Below are positions 1 through 6,283 of a stretch of DNA of 6,283 bases, piece by piece (positions within the stretch are counted from its first letter, which is position 1; each line of letters opens with the position of its first letter). The stretch is from assembly GCA_019421925.1 (NCBI GenBank), contig JAHZEH010000118.1, forward strand, positions 1-6,283, written 5' to 3'. A program made the position numbers and the translations under genes. Under the pieces are notes generated by a model. It ran no database searches and was not told the DNA's origin. It saw nothing but the letters and a program-made list of their open reading frames with translations. This DNA comes from Clostridia bacterium (GTDB lineage Bacteria; Bacillota; Clostridia; Christensenellales; CALWSW01).

Positions 1-1
1 C

Positions 2-2476
2 GCCAAGCGCATGGAGATCGGAGCGGTGATCGCGGCGGCTCCGGCGGAAAATGTGCGCAGGGAGCGCCCCCAGCCGGGCGACGTGGTCCTGCTCCTGGGC
101 GGGCGCACTGGACGCGACGGCATCGGCGGGGCTACCGGCTCCTCCAAGGCCCACACGGAGGAATCCCTCCAGTCCTGCGGCGCGGAGGTCCAGAAGGGCA
201 ACCCCCTGACCGAGCGTAAGCTCCAGCGCCTGTTCCGCAATCCCGCCTTCTCCCGCCGTGTGATCCGCTGCAATGACTTTGGCGCGGGCGGCGTCTGCGT
301 GGCCATCGGCGAGCTGGCAGACGGACTGCGCATCAATCTGGACGCTGTCCCCAAGAAATATGAGGGCCTGGACGGCACGGAACTGGCCATCTCCGAATCC
401 CAGGAGAGGATGGCCGTGGTTGTGCGCCCGGCGGATGTGTCCGTTATGCTGGACCTGGCCGACCAGGAGAACCTGGAGGCGGTGCAGGTGGCGGTTGTGA
501 CGGAGGAGCCTCAGCTGGTGATGCACTGGCGGGATCAGACCATTGTCTCTCTGGAGCGCTCCTTCCTGGATACCAACGGCGTGGCGCAGTCCGCAGAGGT
601 GACGATTGAACTGCCCGATCCCGCTTCCAGCCCCTTTGTCCGGGGGGCGGAGCTGACCGAGGATAATCTGCGGTCGGCGGTCGGCGGTCTCAAGGGGTGC
701 AGCCGCAAGGGCCTCTCCGAGCGGTTTGATTCCACGATCGGCGCGGGCAGCGTGCTCATGCCCTTCGGCGGCGAGCGGCAGCTCACCCCCGCCCAGGCTA
801 TGGCCGCCCTCATCCCCGTCCGGGAGGGGACCTGCGAGACAGCCACCCTGATGGCTTACGGCTATGACGCCGACCTGTCCTCCTGGAGTCCCTTCCACGG
901 CGCGGCCTATGCCGTGACCGACTCCCTGGCCAAGATCGTGGCCTCGGGCGGCGACTTCCGCCGGGCCCGCCTGACCTTCCAGGAGTACTTTGAGCGTCTG
1001 GGCAGCAGGCCGGAGCGCTGGGGCAAGCCGGCGGCGGCGCTGCTGGGCGCACAGACGGCCCAGAATGCCTTTGGAACTCCGGCCATCGGCGGCAAGGACT
1101 CCATGTCCGGCTCTTTCAATGAGCTGGACGTGCCTCCCACCCTGGTCTCCTTTGCGGTGGTGCCCACCCCCGCGTCCGCGGTGCAGAGCAATGAGTTCAA
1201 GCATGCAGGCAGCGCGGTGGCCCTCTTCTTTGCCCCGAGGGATGAGGCGGACATGCCCGACTATGAGGCCGTAAAGAGGAACTTCGACGCCGTGAGCGAT
1301 CTGCTGGCTTCCGGCAGGGCGATCTCCGCCGCCGCTGTTTCAACCCTGGCCAACACGGTGTTCAACAGCTGCCTGGGCAATGGCTTCGGCTTTGAGTCCG
1401 AGCAGGGCTTCGATTGGTTCACACCCGCCTATGGTTCCATCCTGGTGGAGCTCAGGGCGGGGGAGGAGGTTCCCGAGGGCGCGGCTCTGGTGGGCTATGT
1501 CAGCAGCGAACCTGTTTTCCGCTGCGGCGCACTCAACGTCTCCATGGCCAGCCTGCAAAACGACTGGGAGGCCCCGTTGCAGAAGGTATTCCCCGCCTAT
1601 GTGGAGCAGAAGGGCGAGTGCTCGGTTATGCCCCTGTATACGGGACGCGCCAAGGCGGCCCCCCGTATCAAGGTGGCGAAGCCCCGCGTGGTCATCCCCG
1701 TTTTCCCGGGCACCAACTGCGAGTATGACACTGCCCGCGCCTTTGAAAAGGCGGGCGCTGTGGCTGAGATTCTCGTCATGCGCAACCTGGACGCCAAGGC
1801 CATCGAGCAGTCGGCCATGGCCCTGGTGCGCGCCATCGACAACGCCCAGATTATCATGCTGCCCGGCGGGTTCTCGGGCGGCGACGAGCCGGACGGCTCG
1901 GGCAAATTCATCGCGACCACCTTCCGCAACCCTTGGGTGCAGGAGGCGGTGGAGCGTCTGCTGCACGAGCGCGACGGCCTTATGCTGGGCATCTGCAACG
2001 GTTTCCAGGCCCTCATCAAGCTGGGCCTCGTGCCCTATGGCGAGATCCGCCCCATGAACGAGAAGAGCCCCACTCTGGCCATGAACGCCATTGGCCGCCA
2101 TGCCTCGGGCATTGTGCGTACCCGCCTGGCCTCCGTCAAATCCCCCTGGTTCTCCCTGTGTGAGCCGGGGGAGATCCACAATGTGGCGATCTCCCATGGG
2201 GAGGGCCGCTTTGTGGCGGCGGAGGAGGAGATTGAAAAGCTCTTCCAGAACGGCCAGGTTGCCACCCAGTATGTGGATTTGGCGGGCCGTCCCAGCATGC
2301 GCTATGAGGACAACCCCAACGGCTCCATGTGCGCCATAGAGGGCATTACCAGCCTCGACGGCAGAATTCTGGGCAAGATGGGCCATAACGAGCGCAGCGG
2401 AAAGTTCCTCTACAGGAATGTGCCCGGAGACTACGATCAGAAGCTCTTTGCTTCCGGCGTGAATTATTTTGCATAA
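2..2476 (+). CDS. purL: Phosphoribosylformylglycinamidine synthase, single-chain (FGAM synthase), C-terminal 824 residues; 5' end outside window
   Basis: Catalyses the ATP- and glutamine-dependent conversion of FGAR to FGAM, the fourth step of de novo purine synthesis, in the cytoplasm. The reading frame is already open at base 2; the ATG at 11 is internal, so no true start is visible. Single-chain clostridial PurL proteins run to roughly 1,240 residues, so about 400 are missing. Counting from the Met at 11, residues 30-48 (GGRTGRDGIGGATGSSKAH) and 87-95 (CNDFGAGGV) belong to the first AIRS-like half; residues 360-369 (GGKDSMSGSF) mark the second. A class I glutamine amidotransferase domain fills residues ~557-821: FPGTNCEYD (565-573), LPGGFSGGDE (617-626), the nucleophile Cys662 in GICNGFQ (codon 1994-1996), and His729/Glu731 in HGEGRF (codons 2195-2203). 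The triad is therefore intact. This fusion means separate purQ and purS are not needed. No frameshift is visible. Confidence 0.97.
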   Translation, partial: AKRMEIGAVIAAAPAENVRRERPQPGDVVLLLGGRTGRDGIGGATGSSKAHTEESLQSCGAEVQKGNPLTERKLQRLFRNPAFSRRVIRCNDFGAGGVCVAIGELADGLRINLDAVPKKYEGLDGTELAISESQERMAVVVRPADVSVMLDLADQENLEAVQVAVVTEEPQLVMHWRDQTIVSLERSFLDTNGVAQSAEVTIELPDPASSPFVRGAELTEDNLRSAVGGLKGCSRKGLSERFDSTIGAGSVLMPFGGERQLTPAQAMAALIPVREGTCETATLMAYGYDADLSSWSPFHGAAYAVTDSLAKIVASGGDFRRARLTFQEYFERLGSRPERWGKPAAALLGAQTAQNAFGTPAIGGKDSMSGSFNELDVPPTLVSFAVVPTPASAVQSNEFKHAGSAVALFFAPRDEADMPDYEAVKRNFDAVSDLLASGRAISAAAVSTLANTVFNSCLGNGFGFESEQGFDWFTPAYGSILVELRAGEEVPEGAALVGYVSSEPVFRCGALNVSMASLQNDWEAPLQKVFPAYVEQKGECSVMPLYTGRAKAAPRIKVAKPRVVIPVFPGTNCEYDTARAFEKAGAVAEILVMRNLDAKAIEQSAMALVRAIDNAQIIMLPGGFSGGDEPDGSGKFIATTFRNPWVQEAVERLLHERDGLMLGICNGFQALIKLGLVPYGEIRPMNEKSPTLAMNAIGRHASGIVRTRLASVKSPWFSLCEPGEIHNVAISHGEGRFVAAEEEIEKLFQNGQVATQYVDLAGRPSMRYEDNPNGSMCAIEGITSLDGRILGKMGHNERSGKFLYRNVPGDYDQKLFASGVNYFA

Positions 2477-2478
2477 CA

Positions 2479-2487
2479 TGATATACT
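2479..2487 (+). promoter_or_regulatory. Possible extended -10 promoter for the small downstream gene
   Basis: TG-N-TATACT (TG at 2479-2480, hexamer 2482-2487) starts three bases after the purL stop codon and matches an extended -10 element, five of six hexamer bases fitting TATAAT. No good -35 box is seen at 16-18 bp spacing (around 2459-2464). Transcription would begin near 2494, just before the hairpin segment at 2496. The short AT-rich island stands out in GC-rich surroundings. The match is short and could be chance. Confidence 0.35.
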
Positions 2488-2495
2488 ATGCTTGA

Positions 2496-2538
2496 GCGGT
2501 AGTTTGCCGCGGGCGAGCATGGAAGAGCAAACTGCCGC
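2496..2538 (+). promoter_or_regulatory. Possible antiterminator stem competing with the 2529-2561 terminator
   Basis: Bases 2496-2507 (GCGGTAGTTTGC) pair with 2527-2538 (GCAAACTGCCGC) in a 12-bp stem with one T-G wobble and a 19-base loop. The right arm overlaps the left arm of the terminator, so the two folds exclude each other. The pairing follows directly from the sequence; the regulatory role is inference. Confidence 0.35.
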
Positions 2539-2561
2539 AGTGGTTCACTGCGGCAGTTTTT
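2529..2561 (+). terminator. Intrinsic terminator after purL, upstream of the small coiled-coil gene
   Basis: A perfect 14-bp stem (2529-2542 with 2546-2559) closes a 3-base loop and runs into five T residues (2557-2561). It can end purL transcription. It sits only one base before the ribosome binding site of the next gene. Its left arm can instead pair with an upstream segment, so it may be conditional. Confidence 0.8.
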
Positions 2562-2576
2562 CAAAGGAGGAAAACC

Positions 2577-2876
2577 ATGGCCGATTTTTTCGATAAGCTC
2601 AAGAGCAGCGTCATCAAGGGCGCGAACGTAGTTGCGGACAAGAGTGAGCAGCTGGTGGAGACCACCAAACTCAAGGGCGCCCGCATGAAGCTGGAGAATG
2701 AGATGGAGAAGAACTACACCGAACTGGGGAAGCTCTTCTTCGAGATGATGGAGGCGGACGACCTCAGGCTGGAGCTGCTGCGCAGCAAATGCACCATGCT
2801 GGGCCATCTGAAGGCACAGATTGAGGACATGAAGGAGGAAGAGGAGCGCATCAAGGAGCGCAAGGGCCAGGACTAG
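2577..2876 (+). CDS. Small charged coiled-coil protein of unknown function (99 aa)
   Basis: The start is fixed by AAAGGAGG at 2563-2570, six bases before the ATG. The protein has no signal peptide or membrane segment and should be cytoplasmic. Residues 1-30 form an amphipathic stretch opening MADFFDKLKSS. Residues ~34-95 are almost entirely helix-favouring, rich in Glu, Lys, Met and Leu, with hydrophobic spacing typical of a coiled coil and a highly charged tail (KEEEERIKERK). It has one cysteine (Cys72), so there is no zinc ribbon. From memory, clostridia encode many small proteins starting 'FFDKLxxxV...' with a similar helical region, often followed by a zinc ribbon; this one would be the ribbon-less form. 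That resemblance is not verified. The gene follows purL in the same direction but has its own terminators on both sides, so it is probably a separate unit. Function unknown. Confidence 0.85.
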   Translation: MADFFDKLKSSVIKGANVVADKSEQLVETTKLKGARMKLENEMEKNYTELGKLFFEMMEADDLRLELLRSKCTMLGHLKAQIEDMKEEEERIKERKGQD

Positions 2877-2905
2877 AGGGCCTGAGGACAGAGGGCAGCA
2901 ATAGG

Positions 2906-2943
2906 AAGAGGAGCGCCATGAGGAGCGCTCCTTTTGTTTTTTT
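2906..2943 (+). terminator. Intrinsic terminator after the coiled-coil gene
   Basis: An 11-bp stem with one G-T wobble (2906-2916 with 2925-2935) closes an 8-base loop and leads into TTTTGTTTTTTT (2932-2943). It lies 30 bp past the stop codon of the small gene and closes the + strand unit before the convergent gap. Confidence 0.85.
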
Positions 2944-3026
2944 AGGGCAGGTCTATTGGGGCGCGGCCCGAGGAAGGGGCCCGGGGTGATACTCCCGGAA
3001 AACGGGTCGTGCAGGGGCCGTCTGAA

Positions 3027-3080
3027 ATGATCCCTGCGGGGATGAACCCTGGCCCATGGCATATTCTCCGCAGGGGTTGT
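3027..3080. other. Long hairpin in the convergent gap, possible - strand terminator or structured element
   Basis: Bases 3027-3042 pair with 3065-3080 in 16 continuous pairs, four of them wobbles read as + strand RNA, around a 22-base loop. The core, 3032-3042 with 3065-3075, has ten Watson-Crick pairs and one wobble. On the - strand it lies 57 bp after the transporter stop codon and is followed only by a three-base T run, so it would be a weak terminator. The surrounding gap (2944-3136) is GC-rich, has no convincing gene, and contains further short hairpins (for example 2994-2997 with 3003-3006). Confidence 0.4.
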
Positions 3081-3136
3081 GGGTGATGCGCAGAAGGAGC
3101 GCAGCGTCCCAGATTGTGTAAAAGAATTGGAACCTG

Positions 3137-4072
3137 CTATGCCCTTTGGTTTTCGCCAGTGGAGGGAGAGGAGGTCCGGGCCTTTGAGGGCAGGCTGAGG
3201 ATAACGAGAGAGGCAAAGACTGCGGCCACACCCAGCAGGCCGGGCAGGGTCAGGGGCTCGCCAAAGACCAGGATGCCCAGAAGCGTTGCCACCACAGGTT
3301 CCACCGAGGCGAGAATGGAGGCCTTGCCCGGCTCGGTTCTGGACAGGCCGCTGGTATAGAGCAGATAGGGCAGGGCGCTGCACAGCAGACCCAGGCCGAT
3401 CATCCAGGGGAGGGAAGCGGGCTGGGCGGAGACGAGCGCGGGGAATTGGGAGACGGCGCACAGGGGCGTGATGCCGAGGCTGGCAAAGACAAAGGTATAG
3501 GCCGTGACAGTGATGGGAGAATAGCGCGCCAGAGCGAACTTGGCGAAGATGCTGTACAGAGCGTATCCCAGGCCGGAACCCAGACCGGTGAGGATACCTA
3601 TGGGGGAGACGCGCAGTTCCCCCTGGCCCAGGCCGGAGACCAGGGCGCAGCCCGCAAAGGCCAGCAGGAGAGCCATCCCTTTGCGGGCGGACATCCTCTC
3701 CTTGAACAGGAGGATGGACAAGAGCAGCACAAAGGAAGGGGCGGTGTAGAGCAGGACGGCGGCCACCGAGAGGGAGCACTGGGAGATGGTCGCAAAGTAG
3801 CAATAGTTAAAGAAGACCACGCTCAATATACCGGTGCCCACAAAGCACCAGCAGTCCCTGAGCCGGACCCGCAGGAGCTTTTTTCCATCCCTGGCAAAGC
3901 GATCCCGCACGAAGAGGAAAACCACCAGGACGGCGGCGGTGATGTAGGCGCGCACGGCGATGAGCTGCATGGAGGAGAAGCCCATGCCCGAGAGCACGCG
4001 CACAAAGATACCGATGGAGCCCCAGAGGGCAGCACCGGCGAGGATGCAGAGATAGGGCAGTTTTGTCTTCAT
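3137..4072 (-). CDS. EamA-domain transporter of the drug/metabolite transporter (DMT) superfamily, 311 aa
   Basis: A predicted ten-helix inner-membrane protein built of two EamA repeats (residues ~5-145 and ~155-295). Each repeat ends with the family's typical helix: LLYTAPSFVLLLSILLFKER (107-126, with Pro112 and Glu125) and EPVVATLLGILVFGEPLT (258-275, with Pro259 and Glu272). ALWGSIGIF (15-23) is the usual first-helix motif. A short polar tail (residues ~296-311) follows. I chose the ATG at 4072 because AAGGAG (complement of 4079-4084) sits six bases upstream. An in-frame TTG at 4090 would add six residues but would place that site inside the gene, so it is less likely. Members mostly export amino acids, nucleosides or other small metabolites; the substrate cannot be read from the sequence. 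It lies 57 bp downstream of serA on the same strand, behind a terminator hairpin. Confidence 0.92.
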   Translation of the reverse strand: MKTKLPYLCILAGAALWGSIGIFVRVLSGMGFSSMQLIAVRAYITAAVLVVFLFVRDRFARDGKKLLRVRLRDCWCFVGTGILSVVFFNYCYFATISQCSLSVAAVLLYTAPSFVLLLSILLFKERMSARKGMALLLAFAGCALVSGLGQGELRVSPIGILTGLGSGLGYALYSIFAKFALARYSPITVTAYTFVFASLGITPLCAVSQFPALVSAQPASLPWMIGLGLLCSALPYLLYTSGLSRTEPGKASILASVEPVVATLLGILVFGEPLTLPGLLGVAAVFASLVILSLPSKARTSSPSTGENQRA

Positions 4073-4088
4073 AGCGGACTCCTTGGGC

Positions 4089-4118
4089 AAACAAAATCCC
4101 CTGCAGCGGCAGGGGATT
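4089..4118 (-). terminator. Intrinsic terminator between serA and the EamA transporter gene
   Basis: A perfect 10-bp stem (4095-4104 with 4109-4118) closes a 4-base loop. On the - strand it is followed by TTTTGTTT (4096 down to 4089). It begins 11 bases after the serA stop codon and ends four bases before the transporter's Shine-Dalgarno site. It should end most serC-serA transcripts; readthrough would feed the transporter gene. Confidence 0.8.
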
Positions 4119-4129
4119 GGGATGCAGGA

Positions 4130-5287
4130 TTATTTATAGAGCGTGACGCGCAGGACCGACTCGATACTGGCCAGGTCATGGTGCAGGGTGCCGTTGAGGT
4201 GCTCGTCGATATCCAGCATGGTATAGGCGATATTGCCGCGGCTCTTGTTCATCATATCGCTGATGTTGGCGTTGCGCTCGGCCAGCAGGGCCGTGATGCG
4301 GCCCACCATATTGGGCACGTTCTGATGGATGATGCAGATGCGCATGGAGCCCGACCGGGGCAGAACACACTCCGGGAAGTTGACCGAGTGGAGGATGTTG
4401 CCGTTCTCCAGGTAGTCCTTGAGCTCCCGGGCCGCCATGACCGCACAGTTCTCCTCCGCCTCAGGGGTAGAGGCGCCCAGATGGGGGATAGCAATGACGT
4501 TCTTTCGGCCGATGACTTCCTCCGTGGGGAAGTCCACGATATACTTGGCGAGCCGTCCCTCCTCCAGGGCCTCCAGCACGGCGGGGGTATCCACCAGCTC
4601 GCCCCTTGCGAAGTTGAGCAGCATGGCGGTGGGCTTGCAGTGCTTGAGCAGATCCCGGGAGACATAGTTCCGGGTATTGGGCGTAAGGGGGACATGGATG
4701 GTGATGAAGTCACTCTGCTCCACCAGGGATTCCAGGCTGACCGCCCGGTGCACGGCACGGGAGAGGCCCCAGGCATGCTCGATGGAGATGAAGGGGTCAA
4801 AGCCGATGACGTTCATGCCGATGGCATAGGCCTCGTTGGCCACCTGAACGCCGATATCGCCCAGGCCGATGATGCCCATGGTCTTGCCCTTGAGCTCGGG
4901 GCCCACGAATTGGTTTTTGCCCTTCTCCACCAGGGCGGGGACGTCCTCCTTGCCCTTGAGGCCGGCGCACCAGTCAATGGCGGCGACCAGGTTGCGGCTG
5001 ACCATCATGATGGAGGCAAAGGTGAGCTCCTTGACGGCGTTGGCATTGGCGCCGGGGGTATTGAAAACCACAATGCCCTTCTCGGTACAGCGGTCAATGG
5101 GGATGTTATTGGTGCCCGCGCCCGCCCTGGCGATGGCCATCAGGTTTGAGCCGAACTCCATATCGTGAATTTTGGCGCTCCGGATGAGAATGCCGTCGGG
5201 GTTTTCCGCGGTTTCGGAGATCTCATAGCCCTCCAGAACCTCATTGATGACAGGGGAAATCTTATTTAATTTGAGTATCTGCTTCAT
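4130..5287 (-). CDS. serA: D-3-phosphoglycerate dehydrogenase with C-terminal ACT domain, 385 aa
   Basis: Oxidises 3-phosphoglycerate to 3-phosphohydroxypyruvate with NAD+, the first committed step of serine synthesis, in the cytoplasm. Visible parts: an N-terminal substrate-binding region with ARAGAGTNNI (residues 53-62) and NTPGANANAVKE (76-87); the nucleotide-binding loop GLGDIG (141-146) with FDPF (163-166) at the end of the following strand; catalytic Arg228 in NFARGE; the acidic segment DFPTEE (252-257) where most relatives have DVFxxEP; and catalytic His269 in HLGAST. Residues ~316-385 form an ACT domain (NVPNMVGRITALLAERNANI, 323-342), suggesting feedback by serine as in related enzymes. 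Length is near that of the E. coli enzyme (410 aa). The ATG at 5287 has a modest GAGG (complement of 5298-5301) ten bases upstream; MKQILKLNKISPV matches the family's usual opening, supporting this start. Lies 22 bp behind serC, so cotranscribed with it. Confidence 0.96.
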   Translation of the reverse strand: MKQILKLNKISPVINEVLEGYEISETAENPDGILIRSAKIHDMEFGSNLMAIARAGAGTNNIPIDRCTEKGIVVFNTPGANANAVKELTFASIMMVSRNLVAAIDWCAGLKGKEDVPALVEKGKNQFVGPELKGKTMGIIGLGDIGVQVANEAYAIGMNVIGFDPFISIEHAWGLSRAVHRAVSLESLVEQSDFITIHVPLTPNTRNYVSRDLLKHCKPTAMLLNFARGELVDTPAVLEALEEGRLAKYIVDFPTEEVIGRKNVIAIPHLGASTPEAEENCAVMAARELKDYLENGNILHSVNFPECVLPRSGSMRICIIHQNVPNMVGRITALLAERNANISDMMNKSRGNIAYTMLDIDEHLNGTLHHDLASIESVLRVTLYK

Positions 5288-5309
5288 TGAAATTATACCT
5301 CATCCGCCC

Positions 5310-6283
5310 TCAGGCGTTCTCCTTCTCAAATTTCTGCATGAACTGTGCCAGGGCCTCCACTCCCTCCATACTCATGGCGTTATAGATGGAGGCGCGCATG
5401 CCGCCGGCGGAGCGGTGCCCTTTGATGTTGACGATGCCGTGGGCCGCCGCCTCCTTGACGAATTTGGCGTTGAGCTCCTCAGTGGGGGCGGCAAAGGTGA
5501 CGTTCATGATGGAGCGGCTGTCCTTGTCCGCCACAGGGACATAGAAGGAGGAGGCGTCCAAAACATCATAGAGCACCTTGGCTTTGGCGAGGTTGCGCTG
5601 CTCGCATGCGGCCACGCCGCCCGTCTCCTCCAGGTGGGAGAAGACCAGGCCGGCCATATAGATGCCGTAGGTGGGGGGCGTGTTGTACATGGAGTCGTTC
5701 TTGGCGGCCAGGTCGTAGCGCAGCATGGAGGGGACGAAGTCCGCGATAGGCTCGCCGATGAGGTCGTTGCGGATGATGACAATGGTGACGCCGGCGGGAC
5801 CGATGTTTTTCTGGGCTCCGGCATAGATCAGGCCGAACTTGCTCACGTCCATTTCCTCGGAGAGAATATTGGAGGACATGTCCGCCACCAGGATATTGCC
5901 GCCCACATCGGGCAGATTCCTGCGGTAGCTGGTGCCGTAGATGGTGTTGTTGGTGGTGATGTGGACATAGTCCGCCTCGGGATCGAACATGTCCGCGCTC
6001 AAACGGGGAATATAGGCAAATTTGCGGTCCTCGGAGCTGGCTACCACGTTTACTTTGCCATATTTTTTGGCCTCGGCAGCGGCCTTTTTGGCAAAGGAAC
6101 CGGTGACCACATAGTCCGCCTTCCCGGTTTTCATCAGATTCATGGGGATCATGGCGAACTGGGTGGACGCGCCGCCCTGGAGGAACAAAATGGTGTAATT
6201 GTCAGGGATGTTCATCAGGCGGCGCAGAGAATCCCGCGCGCTCCCAATGATCTCCTCATACATACTAGATCGATGGCTCATCT
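5310..6283 (-). CDS. serC: Phosphoserine aminotransferase, 323 of about 360 residues; N-terminus outside window
   Basis: A PLP-dependent class V aminotransferase that converts 3-phosphohydroxypyruvate plus glutamate to O-phosphoserine and 2-oxoglutarate, the second step of serine synthesis. The frame is open to the right edge. The Met at 6281 begins MSHRS, which in this family follows about 35-40 residues (…VMEMSHRS), and the two leftover bases (AG on the - strand) fit a GAG Glu codon before it, so this is not the real start. Counting from that Met: QGGAST (35-40) binds the PLP phosphate region, TNNTIYGT (110-117) and DMSSNI (134-139, with the PLP-ring Asp134) follow, and Lys158 in AGAQKNIGPAG is the Schiff-base lysine. 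NTPPTYGIYM (200-209) and GGMRASIYNA (293-302) are late family motifs. The stop is 22 bp before serA; the two form an operon whose promoter is outside the window. Confidence 0.97.
   Translation of the reverse strand, partial: MSHRSSMYEEIIGSARDSLRRLMNIPDNYTILFLQGGASTQFAMIPMNLMKTGKADYVVTGSFAKKAAAEAKKYGKVNVVASSEDRKFAYIPRLSADMFDPEADYVHITTNNTIYGTSYRRNLPDVGGNILVADMSSNILSEEMDVSKFGLIYAGAQKNIGPAGVTIVIIRNDLIGEPIADFVPSMLRYDLAAKNDSMYNTPPTYGIYMAGLVFSHLEETGGVAACEQRNLAKAKVLYDVLDASSFYVPVADKDSRSIMNVTFAAPTEELNAKFVKEAAAHGIVNIKGHRSAGGMRASIYNAMSMEGVEALAQFMQKFEKENA

Noticed and set aside
1340..2479. A 379-codon open frame on the - strand opposite purL
   Set aside because: Same in-register antisense effect, opposite a clearly identified amidotransferase domain; no recognisable protein motifs or convincing start site.
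2953..3231. A 92-codon - strand frame through the convergent gap
   Set aside because: It starts inside the transporter gene in another frame, lacks a ribosome binding site, and its translation in the gap looks like random GC-rich sequence.
2346..3803. A 485-codon - strand frame covering the end of purL, the small gene, the convergent gap and part of the transporter
   Set aside because: It crosses two terminators and three real genes in other frames, and its translation is Arg/Pro/Ser-rich with no family resemblance.
4073..4090. Alternative TTG start at 4090 for the EamA transporter
   Set aside because: The good AAGGAG site lies inside this extension and is correctly spaced for the ATG at 4072.
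3446..5149. A 567-codon open frame on the + strand, antisense to both the transporter and serA
   Set aside because: It is exactly in register with the codons of both - strand genes, so its stops would require TTA, CTA or TCA codons in them, which this GC-rich genome avoids. The product is low-complexity (His, Gly, Asp and Gln rich), matches nothing and spans two well-identified genes.
5291..5296. Perfect TATAAT hexamer (- strand) just before the serA start codon
   Set aside because: Transcription from it would start at about the ATG itself, no -35 element lies at suitable spacing, and serA is 22 bp behind serC in an evident operon.

Overview
The window looks like ordinary chromosomal housekeeping DNA from a GC-rich, low-cell-wall-complexity Firmicute. 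A gut-type clostridium of the Oscillospiraceae (Flavonifractor/Lawsonibacter-like) is the best guess. The reasons are strong GC preference at third codon positions, near-absence of TTA, CTA and TCA codons, good AGGAGG-type Shine-Dalgarno sites, U-tailed intrinsic terminators, the single-chain PurL form, and a short ACT-containing SerA. The genus is inferred from style and remembered protein similarity, not from a marker gene.

Layout: the + strand carries the C-terminal two thirds of a fused FGAM synthase (purL, open at the left edge). A 100-bp gap follows, holding a possible extended -10 promoter and two mutually exclusive hairpins, one of which is a strong terminator. Next comes a 99-aa coiled-coil protein of unknown function with its own terminator. 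A GC-rich, hairpin-prone 193-bp convergent gap (2944-3136) separates this from the - strand block. Read right to left, that block is serC (phosphoserine aminotransferase, N-terminus cut off by the right edge), serA (3-phosphoglycerate dehydrogenase with C-terminal ACT domain, 22 bp downstream), a terminator hairpin, and an EamA/DMT-family membrane transporter.

How they work together: SerA and SerC are the first two steps of serine synthesis from 3-phosphoglycerate. Serine supplies glycine and one-carbon units, which feed the purine pathway that contains PurL, so the two convergent units are metabolically related although transcribed separately. The EamA protein could export a metabolite such as an amino acid, but nothing in the sequence fixes its substrate.

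I found no mobile element, CRISPR array, tRNA/rRNA or clear novel system. The parts most worth a second look are the attenuator-like arrangement between purL and the small gene, the structured convergent gap, and the terminator hairpin placed directly before the transporter's ribosome binding site.
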